From positions 744,001-808,000 of the forward strand of contig NC_064678.1 of assembly GCF_023278565.1 (NCBI RefSeq): 64,000 nt of DNA, given 5' to 3'. Below are positions 11,968 to 24,663 of this stretch, one piece after another. Made by a program: the position numbers and the translations under genes. Each line of letters starts with the position of its first letter. Within the stretch, counting starts at the first letter, position 1. This DNA comes from Colletotrichum lupini (lineage: Eukaryota > Ascomycota > Sordariomycetes > Glomerellales > Glomerellaceae). The notes under the pieces were generated by a model. That model was given only the letters and a program-made list of their open reading frames with translations, was not told the origin of the DNA and made no database searches.

Positions 11968-13282
11968 ACGTGAGATCTCGATCTGGATTGTAACGCAACA
12001 GACTTAGCTGAGGTTGAGTACTTGCACTTCACTGGTACAGTACCTCTAGTCAAGTACTGAGTCACTCGTCAAATACAATCGCAGCTAGAATGATCTATAT
12101 CAGACTATCCAAGGTTAACACTATAGCTAGAAACGATGAAATGCCCTAAAAGCTTCGAAGAGCTGACTGTCCAGTGTCTACCTAGTATGCATGGCTCTAT
12201 GCTGAAATGCCGCTCGCAAACTTCGAGTCGTTCTCAGCATCCACCTGGCCTGCCACGCCGGACTGGCGTGAACATGTTTCGGTCCGAACCCCAACTCTAT
12301 TCCGAAGCAGCTTTAAACGCCAACTACATGTAACTGGCTCACAGCAAAGGATCCTCCATAAAAGTGTGAAGCAAGCACCACAAACATCGGCTGTTGGCTG
12401 GCCTGAGAGATTCTGAGAGCCGATAAAGTACGTGCAGTGAGGTGTGGAGAGCCCAGCGGTGATGTTTCTCACCACTATTTCCTGGCGTAGACAAGGCGAT
12501 TCGGAGCATCTTGGGTGACCACAGTGTGCGCACCGACATAATTGACAGAATCAAATTGTGAACTGAAGGACTCTCCTTGTGACTCGAATTAGTGGCAGCG
12601 ATCGGCACTTGGGCTAGACGTGCATGCTTCTGTAACGCGACAACCCCAGATTTGACCACACGCAACCATGCTTGACTGCTTCTTGGACTGAAGCTCATAC
12701 TCGATACTTCGCAATAAAGTGAGTTGACCGGCAGCCGACGCTTTACTACCAAGACTTCAAGGATGAAAAGCTCCGGTTCTTAAACCACGCATCGCATCAG
12801 CGCACAGCGACGTCACCCAAGCACATCTGATGCTAGCAGGGGGTCAAGGCAATCAAGAACGACAAGCAAATAAGGGCGCTTCATCCTCGATATCGTTTGC
12901 GCTTCTTATCTCTAGTGTCTTGAAACTGCCAGGGTGCCACGAGATAAACCTGCTTGCCCACGCGTCCACCCACAGACACTGACATTCTGCGGCTCGCGTT
13001 TTGACGTATGACGAAATGACTTTGATTTCATATTAATAGCGAGTACACTCTTGACTTCCCACGATGGCATTTGTAGTCTTTCGTACATCAATTGTTTTTC
13101 ATCCGACGACTGGAGCCTCACTAAACCCTTTAACTGCCTAAGTGGTGATATTGCCGTCAATTACAGCAATCCGAAGGCCACAGGTTAAGGTGCGACAATA
13201 CTAATAAAGTCGGTAATATGGGCGATCTAGGTAACTTGTAACGTACTTCATACGTCTCAACTGCCCACTGACGACTCCTCAG
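11968..13282. other. Intergenic, upstream of both NRPS and amylase
   Basis: About 1.3 kb between two divergent genes, so it should hold both promoters. I see only short, unsupported reading frames on either strand and no repeat. A CCTCAG at 13277-13282 looks like a splice acceptor, so a first amylase exon may lie in the last few hundred bases. Confidence 0.5.
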
Positions 13283-14802
13283 GACATGAACAGCAGGCGA
13301 CTCGCGAAAATGACATCATGTTCCAGGCTTTCGAATGGAATATTCCAGCAGATCAACAGCACTGGAAACGCCTGAAAGAGGCAGTACCGAAGCTCAAGGC
13401 CATCGGAGTCGACAACATTTGGCTTCCGCCGGGTTGCAAAGCACAGTCAGCGGAGGGCAACGGATATGATATTTACGATCTTTACGATCTGGGCGAGTTC
13501 GACCAAAAAGGCGGCAAGTCGACGAAATGGGGACCAAAAGAGGACTTGATTGAGCTTTGCAAGGCGGCCAAAGAGAACGGAATCGGGGTCTACTGGGACG
13601 CAGTACTGAACCACAAGGCTGGAGCTGACAAGACGGAGCGGTGCCGCGTTGTCGAGGTTGACGAGAACGATCGCAACAAAGAGACATCCGAGCCCTACGA
13701 GATCGAAGGATAGTTGGGTTTTGACTTTCCGGGTCGAGGAGACAGATACTCCAGCATGAAGTGGCACTGGGAGCACTTTGGTGGCACCGATTGGAACCAG
13801 GAGAATGAGCGCAAGTCCATCTATAAGATTATGGGTGACCACAAAGAATGGTCTCGGTCTGTTGGCGACGAGCAGGGTAATGCCGACTACATGATGTTTG
13901 CCGACATTGACTACTCACACCCTGAGGTCCAACACGACGTCAAGAACTGGGGGACATGGATCACCAAGGAATTGGGTCTCAAGGGCTTCCGTCTCGACGC
14001 TGTGCAACACTTCAGTCAGCGGTTCACGAACGAGTGGATCGATAACTTGCGAGATGAGTACGGCAAAGACATGTTCATCGTCGGCGAGTTCTGGACCGCG
14101 GAGACCGAGCCGATGAAGGAGTGGCTGGAAACGATGGACCACAAATTCTCCCTTTACGACGCGCCTCTCGTCTACAACTTCAGTCAAATCAGCACCAGCG
14201 AAGGCGGTGATTTGAGAAAAGTCTTCGATGGCAGTCTTGTACAAGAGAAGCCCATCAATGCGGTCACTGTGGTAATGAACCACGACACACAACCAGGTCA
14301 AACCATGGACACGAAGATTGAAGGCTTCTTCAAACCCCTCGCGTACTCTCTCATCTTGCTCCGTCAGGAGGGCTATCCCTGTCCCTTTTATGGGGATCTA
14401 TACGGGATGAAGAAGGACGCGGAGCCGCCATCCTGCGGGGGAAAACTTGCTGACTTGATGCTTGCTCGTAAGCTTTATGCATACGGTTCTCAGGAGGATT
14501 ACTGGGATGATGCGAATTGTATTGGTTTCGTGAGGCGTGCAACCTGGGATAAACCTGACGGGCTTGCCTGTGTGATGAGCAATAAGGGCCCTGGCGAGAT
14601 TCGCATGGCGGTTGGCCAGGAACACATCGGTGAGAGATGGACCGATTTGCTAGGCTGGGAGGCCGGCGAGGTGGTCATTGACGATGAGGGATTTGGCATC
14701 TTCAAGTGTCCAGGCATCTCGGTATCTGTATGGGTTAACAAAGATGCTCAAGGTCGTGCAAGGTTTCCTACCAACTTTGATTCGAACATCTATCAGGAAT
14801 AG
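13283..14802 (+). pseudogene. GH13 alpha-amylase (intracellular type) with one in-frame stop
   Basis: The reading frame continues from about 13283 through ATG 13318 to the stop at 14802, broken only by TAG at 13711-13713. From ATG 13318 it would be 494 residues, normal for a GH13 alpha-amylase that hydrolyses internal alpha-1,4 glucan bonds. Visible GH13 landmarks are MFQAFEWN and GNGYDIYDLYDLGEFDQKG at the N-terminus. The catalytic triad follows: the nucleophile Asp in GFRLDAVQH, the acid/base Glu in FIVGEFW and the third Asp in NHDTQPGQ. There is no signal peptide, so it is the cytoplasmic type. The stop sits between EIEG and LGFDFPGRG, where relatives have Trp. TGG to TAG equals a CpA-to-TpA change on the other strand, the RIP signature. 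Codons before ATG 13318 (ATRENDI) look coding, so the true start may be in an upstream exon. A sequencing error is the alternative to a real nonsense change. Confidence 0.85.
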
Positions 14803-17800
14803 ATGGACGAATCGTAGTTGTATAGGTAAGGTATTTACTGAAGCAGTCAGATGTTAGAAAGATGTTCCAGTTTCGATGACAGCAAACTCCCTTTAAACAG
14901 CTTCATTAATAAAATCTTCAGACTCCTGTTAAATTCATGCTTCATATGTGAGCCTGTGAAGTCAGCTATTGCATATGGAGTAAGTCTTCATGCGACGCGA
15001 AGACATCTATGATGCGAGAACAACATCTCATAAACTTGGGTGGAATAGTAGGAGCTCGCAAGCGTGAGTTCACAGAACGGGTTGGCTCCGGGTGTAGTCC
15101 CTCTCAACAATGTCCATCTGCGTGACATCTCAAAATATATTGAGGCACTTGGTCATGACCACTCACCTAACCACCTAACTCATCAACTTTCCTTCACAGT
15201 GGAGAAAATACAACGTTGCGGCTTCACCAGATTCTGCATTCGGACTCGGAGGCCGCGCACATTTTTGGCCCACGCGTCGCTCGCGAGGGAAACTCATCCC
15301 GGATTCCGTTAACAACCACCGCCTTAGATCACGCCACCACAGGCACCCTGATGAATTCTCATCTTGGTTCGGATTGGTCAAACTTTCCGTGACATCGTAT
15401 TTCGGCAAGTAAAGGTTAAGAGGTAAATCCGCCGGACACAATCCGAGCCCGCAGGCCATTCTGGCCTCCATCCCCCAAGCTGTGTGGAGGCCGGAATACA
15501 CTCCGTCAGTTGACGTTCAAGCCTCTCTGGAATCCAGCATAGTTTGAGTTGGTCAGTAGATCCCGTTCCTTACTTTGATTCCTAAATCTGTGACTAAACT
15601 CTGACATACTTTTCGGCTTGCTACATGTGGTAATGCGAAGAGCGACGGACAGTCCGACAAACAGCGGAAGATCAACGTGATGTCATTCGGGCCCGGCTTC
15701 TGGGACGTTCGACAGCCACCGCCTCAACCGAGGCGCCGCTTGCATCAGTCTTGACACTCATGGGGATTAAAGCGACTGACTCCGAGCCGAATTCTTTGCC
15801 TAATTGGTGTTGAAGGTCTTGGTCCTTTCCAGATTCAGTGTTGGTGAGGTCGGTTGTGCTGGCTTATGCCCAGACCGGCGTAGCCCAGCGTGGGGCTCGT
15901 CTTAGGTCTAGATGTTGGAGGCAATTGTGCTGGAGAAACGCCAATCAAGTTGGCCATGTGTCAAGGCTAAACTACACAAATGCCTAGCTCAAGATTTTGC
16001 CAGGAACCAGCATCACCGAATCGAGATCAAGTGTGGCTAGAAAGTACCTGGACGCTTCTAAGGTGGCAGGATAATTCAGGCGAAAGTTGTCAAGAAATTC
16101 AACTTTTACCACATCGCAAGCTTTGGAGGAATCATGGGTGAAACATGAGTCGAATCACGACCAATAACCCCCAATTCATTTACAGCGTAAGGAAGCTGAG
16201 CCCTGGCCAATTATTGCCGAAAAATATATCCGATTCGGGCGATCGTAAAAGACATAAGCATCTAAGATCCTTTCTCAGCCTCCTGCTCAAGAAGCTTGAC
16301 CCTGACTGGAGGGACGGGAGCATGGGGAGGCTGCCGGCAGTGCGCCATGACAAACACAAAATGTCAAAAAATAGCACATCAGAGTGACCAGACAGCGCCA
16401 GCAAGGCACCCAGATGGAAGCCTGCGCGCCCCCCTGTTAGTCGTAAGCCAAGCCACCATGGTTGATGGGGAGCCTAAAGCGGTCTAGGGCACTGACATCC
16501 CCGTGAAAAACCCGACGATGGCGCCCTCGAGAGAGCTTCGTTGTTGTTCAATTTTGATGAGCTGTTTGGGAGTGTGGGGATACGGCTTTGCCCTATGAGG
16601 CCCTGTGTGCGAGGATCTTGCTGTTGATCCAATGTTGCTACCGAAGTTCAGGTTTTCCCTGCAGCCGGATCTCTGAATCTCCGGTTCTGACACCCGCACC
16701 GGCGCGTGTTCATCTTTCGCGACAGATGGCCTACTTAGCCTTTGAGGATTATCTAGACGTCGGCTGCGAAAGAGACCATGATGTCACTTCAAGTTACGTG
16801 ATCTTCATTGTGCCTCCCTACCTTAACAGCCATGAAGCTCTTGGTCAGTAAAATGAGGCCCTAGTCCTGCCACTGACTCGAGTACCTTATTCAACCACAG
16901 GTAATCGTAATATCGACTGTCTACACCATCGGGATGAAATCCCTTCAACTTCTGTGTACGCCGACTGGCTGTTTAGCTCTCGATGTTTGGACGGAAATAA
17001 GCATTGGGCGGCAATCTACCTCGGACGAAACCAACAGTACTTTAGCATCAGTTTTGAGCCGACTAACCACAGACCTGGACTTTCAATGATGAATTCTCAC
17101 ATCCTTTGAGCCAATTCCACAGTCATTCAATTTCTGGGAAATTGGCATGACTGGAGTTCTTCGTGGTGGACAAATCAACGATGACTTTGCTATGGACCCC
17201 ATACTGTTGACGGTGGGACGCCTTTGCTTGCTGATGCTTGTTCAGCTAATGCCGTTGCGGCGATCCTGGAGGATTATGGCTCCACGTGTTAGCGCACCGC
17301 GCTTCGGTACCCCAACGCGTCTGTTGCATTCCTTCTATGTTTACCCTGTGTACTCCGTACGGCTGGCGCAATGGCGAAGCGAAGATTCGGTTAGGAGCTC
17401 GCACGCAGACGTTTGCGGCGCATCTTCTACGGGCACTGCGAGCAATTCATCTGAAGAAAGAATCATTTCTCTGTAATTCGATGGCTTCTGTCCACAAGTA
17501 TCCGTACTTACCGTAAGAACGATACCCGCATCATTCAGTGATTAAAGCACACAGTCACCGTGGTTCCTTAAGTCTCGGGACCTTATGATTTAACCACCAT
17601 GGCCCCGTCGGGATACATGGAGTGAAGCGTCGTCCGCCGAAGGATTCAATGAAGTATCATCCATCAAAGAAGCCGTTCAACCACTATCGCTATTCCAGGA
17701 AACCGAAGAACAAGGTGACCGGGTTGGGGGGGCTGTGAGGAACGCCGCGCCGGCGCCAGCATGCAGGCTAGTCTTCTTAGCTCAGACCCCGGCAAGCCCT

Positions 17801-18108
17801 GTTTTCTTACTCCAAAGCTGAGCCCGTCCCGTCGTGCCTAACACACAGCCTCACCTCGCCTGTTTAGGCTACTAGTTATTCCATTATGAATCCCCGAACA
17901 CGCTTGTCTGATGTCGAGGCTGGGGAAAGGAGGAGACCTAGCTGTCGCTCAAATCGACGGTCATCATGGCGACCGGGGGTTTGATATAAGACCCGGCGCT
18001 TCTTCCAGACTTTATTCCAAGCCAGCGAGAATCTGAATAGCATCTACAGCGTCCCGGATTATCATCCTACTTACTTGTTCGTAAAACTATTTGTTACCGG
18101 TTGTCGAG
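14803..18108. other. Long intergenic region, no supported gene
   Basis: About 3.3 kb of moderate base composition with scattered stops. Only short frames below about 110 codons are present, none with recognisable motifs, splice structure or a signal peptide. I see no internal repeat. The right end holds the promoter of the S41-type gene. Confidence 0.5.
17985..17990 (+). promoter_or_regulatory. Possible TATA box of the S41-type peptidase gene
   Basis: TATAAG within TTGATATAAGACCC lies about 120 bp upstream of the ATG at 18109. Spacing and sequence fit a fungal core promoter; no experimental support. Confidence 0.3.
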
Positions 18109-20526
18109 ATGCGATCATCGTTCACCTGGGCACTAGCCCTCGCAGGAGCTGCTTCCGCAAAGCCTACGCAGACAACCTCGCAGGCAACACATACCGGACA
18201 CCATGCGACTTCAACACCCGCAAACGCATGTGCCGTTGCACAAGCAGCCGCAGAGTCGTTCCTCTCATCCAGACCCAGCGCAACAGCAGCTGCGATAAAG
18301 CCTTCAATCGCGTACGAGTGTCTTAAGTCAATCCCTGTTGATAAGCAGAATGACCTGGATCTTCTCAACTACATCGAGCCATACATCGACTTCCAAAGCA
18401 CCTTGGAGCCCCTGGCGAATCCTCCGAAAGGCTATCTGTTCCCGGTGTGGATGTTATTGAGGGACTCGGCCAGATCCGAGCCCGTGTGATGAAAGACAAG
18501 TACAAGAGCCAGATCGAGTTTGCGCTCGATATCAAGCGGCTGGTAGGTCTTGATCGTCATGAAATCCGCAGTCTTGGCTGCCTTTTCAACAAGCTCTGAC
18601 ATTCACTAGTTTACCCAAGCTTCTGATGGCCACTTCAACTACAACCCGGCCCTTCTCAACCTCTTCACGTTCCGCAGTCTGAACAACCTTGTTTCCGTTT
18701 CTGATGACGGTCTCAGCGTTCCGAGAGTGTATCTCATCAGTGACTTCCTCAAGTCTTATGTCAATGACACTGATGTCTATGATATCAAGAGCATCGATGA
18801 TGTCCCAATCACTGAGTGGCTTGAGGCGCAGTCTGCCCGAGTCCTCACCCAGGATCCTGACGCCAAATACAACTCCCTCTTCAACACCAACCCTGCCACG
18901 GAGTTCCAAGGTGTTGGCAACGAATTTGTTTTACGCTTCCCTGGGCATTGCCCGGACAAGCAGGTGATCAAGTTCACCAACGGCACCGAGTACGTTGATC
19001 AGCTCGTAGCCATTGTCGGTGAATCGTTGGTCGAGTATCTCAGCAGTGCCGAGGCCATTCACTCCAAGGTGGAGCTGCCCCCAACCAGCACCAGCTCTGT
19101 TGCGTCCTCCTCGTCCGCTACGTCCTCATCCACCTCCAGCGCAACACCTACCACGACCCAGATCCCGGGATACCCGTTGCCAGTGTCCAAGCACGCCAGT
19201 GACTGGATCTCTACGTACTTCCTCAACGGTTCCTATGGGGACACCGCCGTCCTAGCCGTGTCTTCTTTCGCTCCGTCCGATATCGACACTGCAAACAGTA
19301 CCTTTGAAATTGCTGAGGCTAGACGTGTTGTTGATGTCTTCCTAAAGAAGGCTAAGGAGGCAGGCAAGAAGAAGCTCGTCATCGACCTCCAGGCCAATGG
19401 TGGTGGATTCATTGCCGCGGGTTTCCAGCTCTACAACCAGCTTTTCCCTAAGACCACAGATATCTGGGATGGAAACCGTATTCGTGCTCACGAGGCCTTT
19501 GACGCTATTGGACTGACCGCCCAAGAAGCTTCTCCCGATACTCTGGCAGACTTGGTTTCGAACGTACTCAACGATAAGCTTGAGCCCTTCAATACTTGGG
19601 AAGACCTCTACGGCCCGGAAGTGATTGCCGGACAGAATGTCACAAATCTATTGCGCTACAACCAGACTCGCATTGGGTACCCCAAGAGCACCGGGGACCA
19701 GGTCTTCCTGCCAGAAAACATTGTTGTCATCACCGACGGCATCTGCGCCTCTACTTGCACCATCTTCACGGGTCTCTTGGTTAGAGAACAGGGCGTCCGA
19801 ACGATTGCCTTGGGAGGTCGCCCATCGGAGGCTCCGATGCAAGCCATCGGCGGTGTCGAGGGTTCAGAAGTCCTCGACTGGCCGTCTTTGCAGGCTGCTA
19901 TCATGCAGGTTGCCAGCGACGCCATTGCTGCTAACGAGACCGATATTCTCGAGGCAGCATTTGATGTCCTCCCTGACCTGGGCGACCCTCCTCTGCTTCC
20001 CACTCTCGCCAAGTCAGGTGGCAGTTTTAACTACCGTAACGCTTACGCTCGTAAGCGTCCGGATGGGTTCCCAGAGCAGTTCATTTATGAGGCTGCCAAC
20101 TGTCGTTTGTTCTACACTTCGGATATGCTTACCAACATTACCGAGATCTGGACCCGCTCCGCCGACTCTGCATGGAACAAGGCCAAGTGCGTCGCCGGAT
20201 CGACTGTCAGCAATGACGGTATCATCAGCAACGACATTCTGCCTTACAGTGACAAGGTAATTGGCATGAACTTGGAGTACAAGGGACCTGGTAGCCTGTC
20301 GTACAAGGGCCCCTACGAGCCTCCTTCTCCTTATGTCCAGAAACACACCAACAGCAAGCGTTCCATTGTCGAGCAGCTCAATGTTCCCGAGAACTTTGTC
20401 TATGAACCCACCAAGCACAAGATTGGTGATCTGAAGGAGTATCTTGCTCAGAACATGCCGGAAGACTTCAAATACGAGCAGAAGGATAAGATTGCGATCA
20501 GCCACACTCACCTTGACCGGGCATAA
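18109..20526 (+). pseudogene. Secreted S41-family peptidase with one frameshift
   Basis: The ATG at 18109 begins a signal peptide (MRSSFTWALALAGAASA). One intron is at 18543-18609. The frame breaks once near 18443: after GYLFP the sequence continues in another frame as VDVIEGLGQIRARV. One missing base there would join both frames and give 784 codons including the stop. Downstream are a conserved SDGHFNYNP segment, a Ser/Thr-rich linker near 19.08-19.16 kb, LVIDLQANGGG and ITDGICASTCTIF. The last contains the Ser expected as nucleophile in S41 (tail-specific) peptidases. The protein should be secreted or wall-associated. Peptidases of this S41 type occur widely in fungal secretomes and also in ustiloxin and phomopsin clusters (UstP, PhomP1). 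That resemblance is the only link to the precursor gene at 62.6 kb. The single-base break could be an assembly error. Confidence 0.78.
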
Positions 20527-22178
20527 TTGAGTCGAGGGTTTGGAGGGAAATGATTATGAATGAATGCTGCAGGAGGATGGTCGTCAATCCGCTACTTTTG
20601 TACCTATTTAGCCACTCGTTGATACCCAATGGATTGAACGTCCCGTTGAGATCAGAGTCCCCTGATCAATGTGCCAGAGACTTTAACCCGTGAAATCATT
20701 GCAAATCCTGCGAGACGAATCTATGAACCGCGTGTCCGAAGATACTCCGGATTCGAAGTTCCATAAAAGTTTGCCCAGGCGCTGAACCCAAATCAACGCA
20801 AACATTCTCACAGAATTATCGCCGTTCCTGCATTTGGCTTGTTTGAGGGTAGTCGAAGCTCTAGAGTCCAACGTTGCCGAAAATGTCTACCGAGTCGCAG
20901 TGCTGAATAAGAGCTTTCAATAGCCCAACATGGCATGAGTTCAGCGAAAAGCAGCTTAAGTCACATATCTACACATGCTCTGTTCAAGTATGCCGCTAAG
21001 GACTAGTCAAAACTTACAATGGCATAGTCCATATTCGTATCATGTGCGACATGTAGAAACACTGCTCGGGCAGCGAGCCAGTTCCACGGCTCGGGGTCTA
21101 ATTGTCGACAGCTTCAATTGTGATACAACTAAGTAAGCTCTTAGTCGGATCAAGTTCCCTCTCAAATCTTTGTCGTTATCTTTCTGAGTTACGCACCTTA
21201 CCGGCGTGAGCGACCTAGGAATGGATTCACTTTCGACGAAGCCATCGCTCTCGGTCTTCGACTAACTATCTGATGTGAATTGAGGTACGCGTATCTCGAC
21301 AAACTTTTACTCTGTAAAACTACAAGATCGTAATGAAACCCATAAAAATCTTGGCCTGTCACGCGGCTTTCTCTTGCTGCTCATTCCTAACTTTGCGTTC
21401 TTAAAGTTCCATCATATATAACTCATTGCACCGTGGGGTCTCATTGCAAGTATGGTGTCCATCTTACCACTGATGTCCAGGTCAAGGACTGGCATGATCT
21501 CTACAATTCCCATGGAGCTCTACGTATCTCGGCAAAGTCCAAATCGGGCTGTGACTTCTGTGTTAAGGAATCCCCGCCGGGCTCAAGAACGCGACTCATG
21601 CTAACCTCTCGTAACCTGACACGACGAGGTCTTTTTCGAGCGAACATAATGGCTCGGGCTGTGGAACTGCAATTAAGCTTTTCGAGCCTCGGCACACACA
21701 ACCGACTAAGAAAGTGACATCCTTACTTGAGAGAGATCCCGGCCATACAGTGAGTACACTTTCTCTGCTTGACATCGAACTGGCTTCACGTGTTTCGTCT
21801 CATTGAGCAAGTTTGACGATTTTGCTCCAATGCGAGTTCACAACATTTGACCTTATTTGGTAGCAGTACGTGTTGAGCGTCCGATCCTGAGAACGTTAAA
21901 AAAGCTTAATGTGAATACAGCCTGAACTTCTGCCCATGTCCTTGGGACGTTACGTTGACAGAGACTCCCACCAACCAAAACAGCCACGTGTAAGTGCGGA
22001 ACAACGAAACTTTGTATCAACATGCGCAGTTGAACCGAGTTTATTTGGCCCAAGTAAAGCTCAATATTTATGTCTCTATTTTGCGAAAATGTCGCTGCTT
22101 CATCACGCCTGGGCTTGATGCCAGGAACTCTTGTCACACAACACTATGCTGACACGACTCTTTGCCACTAAGTTAGGT
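20527..22178. other. Intergenic, no supported gene
   Basis: About 1.65 kb with only short unconvincing frames (largest about 95 codons, no motifs). It contains the 3' ends of two converging genes and nothing else I can name. Confidence 0.5.
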
Positions 22179-23159
22179 CTAGTTACCCGGAGCCTCATCC
22201 CTTTTCCGAGCGAGTATCATGTGAACCTGCCATTTGAGTTCCAACGGCCCGTTTCCAATCTCCTCTGTAATCTCTTGCCATTTGGGCGACTTCCATGAAG
22301 CTTCAGTAAAACCAAAATGCATAGACTCGAGCGATTGCTTCAGCCACTCGACCGAGGCTGAGATCCTCCAGTCCTCGCTATCATCTATGGCAACACGCTC
22401 AGATACACCCAGATGACCCACCGGATCTGCTGTCCCATCGAGAGGCTGGTAGTCTTTGGCATACCATTCATCCCCACAGTTGATCTCAATGCGCTTGACA
22501 TCCTTCCAAACTTCGTCTCTAAGCGGCACACAGTCCATGCCGTGAAACATTTGGCGAGCAGCTCGCTTCCAATTCTCGGTCATCCACTCTTGCTTCAAGA
22601 GGTGGGCGGCATGCTCGCCAATGAAAGCTTTGAATGCTGTGTTTGCACTCGTGTTGTTGGTGATTCCCGGGAAAGGGCCGTAAATGACGGCCGCAAAGGT
22701 TCCGTTTCCCCGCAGACTCTTTGCGACATTGTCAAGCGTGGGTTCCAGGATAGTCCAGTGCAGTGACTCGCAAGCCATTACGAAGTCAACGCGGTCTCCA
22801 TCCACCAGGGCTTCCCAGGGGTCTTCCCCGCGACAGTTCCGGTATGAGAAATCGGTCCCAGTGAACCGGTCCCTGAAGCGTGCGCGGCAGTCTTCGATGT
22901 TCTTGGCTTGCGGTTCAGTCAGGACGACATGCTTGGGAGCCGAGGGTACGTGCATCAATAGGCCTTCGGCGGCATTGCCGCTGCCGGAGCCGATATCGTG
23001 AATGGCATCCAGAGGGCCTTCATGGTAGTTTGTCCAGAGTTTCCACATAGACCTTGGATAGGGAGGCCGGTGATCGACGTAGTGTTTTGCTTCCTTGGCG
23101 ATGGCCACATTGGGTCGATGGCCGGCATCTAGCTGAGGGGCAGTGGAGGGGGGACTCAT
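22179..23159 (-). CDS. Class I SAM-dependent methyltransferase
   Basis: An intact single-exon frame of 326 residues starting MSPPSTAPQLD. The Rossmann-fold SAM site is visible: motif I is IHDIGSGSGNAAEGLL, followed by an acidic residue in VVLTEPQ. A VDFVMACESLHW stretch corresponds to the post-motif region of trans-aconitate-methyltransferase-like enzymes. There is no signal peptide or membrane segment, so it is probably cytosolic. The methyl acceptor cannot be inferred. It stands alone between long spacers, converges with the S41-type gene and diverges from the regulator at 24.66 kb. That position is compatible with a tailoring role in the cluster but does not prove it. Confidence 0.85.
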   Translation of the reverse strand: MSPPSTAPQLDAGHRPNVAIAKEAKHYVDHRPPYPRSMWKLWTNYHEGPLDAIHDIGSGSGNAAEGLLMHVPSAPKHVVLTEPQAKNIEDCRARFRDRFTGTDFSYRNCRGEDPWEALVDGDRVDFVMACESLHWTILEPTLDNVAKSLRGNGTFAAVIYGPFPGITNNTSANTAFKAFIGEHAAHLLKQEWMTENWKRAARQMFHGMDCVPLRDEVWKDVKRIEINCGDEWYAKDYQPLDGTADPVGHLGVSERVAIDDSEDWRISASVEWLKQSLESMHFGFTEASWKSPKWQEITEEIGNGPLELKWQVHMILARKRDEAPGN

Positions 23160-24663
23160 TTTCGACAGGGTTCAAACGGGCGCTGTTCTGTTTCTCTGTT
23201 GATGGGTCTCCTTATAATGGCCACCCGAGAATGATACGATATGAAGGCCAAATGGTCGATCCGCGTACAATTCTGGGCCCACCGCTTTTTCTTATCCTTG
23301 ACAATGGTGGTTGGCCTTGTAGTCCTGATTTTCGGACTTGAACGTGGTACCGAGAGAATCCCATCGGACTGGCTGGGCAGAAAGGGAGCAATTCTTGGGT
23401 TTGCATGGTCTGTGGTTCTTTCCGTAACCGACGGGTTGCGACGGTACTTCGTAGAGCTAAACACTTTCTGGTCCGAGTCGGATGGGGATGATGGGGTGCA
23501 GGCGACTGACTCAATCCACGGTTGCATTGCTTAAACTTTGACATTTCTGATAACTAGGTGGTAGTAGATAGGCGCGTCTATCGAGTCTTTCAAAGCTTCT
23601 TGGCTCTTAAACAAACAGCCACGCACTACTTGAAATAAGTTTTGACAACACTGGAATTAGCGGAAGTTAGTCTCTGATCATGTTTTCAACCCCTGCCTTA
23701 CCAACGGCACTGCCTGCAAGATTGACAGATGGTTCATAGAAAAACACTGATTTATAGCGGAAGCGTGATTAGGTTCCTGTGGCCTGGAAGCTCTTGGAAG
23801 CTGGCTGAAGAGGCTGTAGCCTCCGCCTCAAAACAAGGCTCATCTACTTGTAGACATGCACCTCAGCTTGCAAGGTGTGAGCGGAAACTCGCGAAGTAAG
23901 TGGACTCGGGGCACGCGGATCAAGATGCCCCGGGCACGATTTCACACCATCTTTGATGGAGCTTCATGTACCAGCTGCAAGAGGGGTCAAGCCCATCATT
24001 CTGGTTTGATTACCCTTGCCATCTCTCCCAAGACGGGGCGAGTCATCCACAAAGCCTAAGCCCGTCTGATGTGATGAACACATCCCACCCAGAGCAAATG
24101 GTGCAACATTGCCTGTGGGTTACGTGGCGAGGGGAAAGGAAAGTCAAACAAAGTAGTCGCATTGACAACTCTGATTGGCTGACTCCTCAGAATAAGCAAG
24201 CATCCCATGCTGTTTTCTATTATGTTTTTCATGTTGTGAGACTTTGATAGAGCTGGTTCCTTGACGAAACAGTCTTATTCTTTAGGATCTGCTGTCAAGC
24301 TAGAGAATCTTGGGAAGTCTGAATCTTTTAACTTGGGATGCGCTGGGTCACAGTCATTTCTAACAGAGCTTCAGACCAGGGAGCTGTAACATTCTTGACT
24401 GGCGTATTCCACGAGGTACTTATTGGGGAAACCTTGCTCATTTAGCCAAAACCCTGTGTGAGTGTTTGGATTCGTCCGTTGGTGATATCGCAACACTACT
24501 TACTTAGACCAAGCTTATCTTGCATTCAGCTCGCCATTCTCTTTACAACAAGTGCCGACGCTTTTCTCAACTTGGAACACTGCCGTCCGGTGTTCTTTCT
24601 AGAATACTTCGAAGCTTGAGTGCACATTTCTCACGCGAAACCTAAGTAACTCAAGCTATCAAC
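23160..24663. other. Intergenic between methyltransferase and regulator
   Basis: About 1.5 kb between divergent starts, so it should contain both promoters. A frame at 23241-23534 has a hydrophobic start (RFFLSLTMVVGLVVLIFG) but no other support. I annotate nothing here. Confidence 0.45.

Noticed and set aside
13394..14301. Antisense frames within the amylase and similar shadows in NRPS, PKS and S41-type genes
   Set aside because: They lie opposite clearly coding sequence, have no motifs and reflect codon bias of the true strand.
13714..14802. Separate second amylase gene
   Set aside because: It starts at a TTG right after an in-frame TAG and continues the same protein; it is one gene with a nonsense codon.
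14803..18108. Several frames of 70-110 codons as small genes
   Set aside because: No motifs, no splice sites joining them, no signal peptides, and overlapping frames on both strands.
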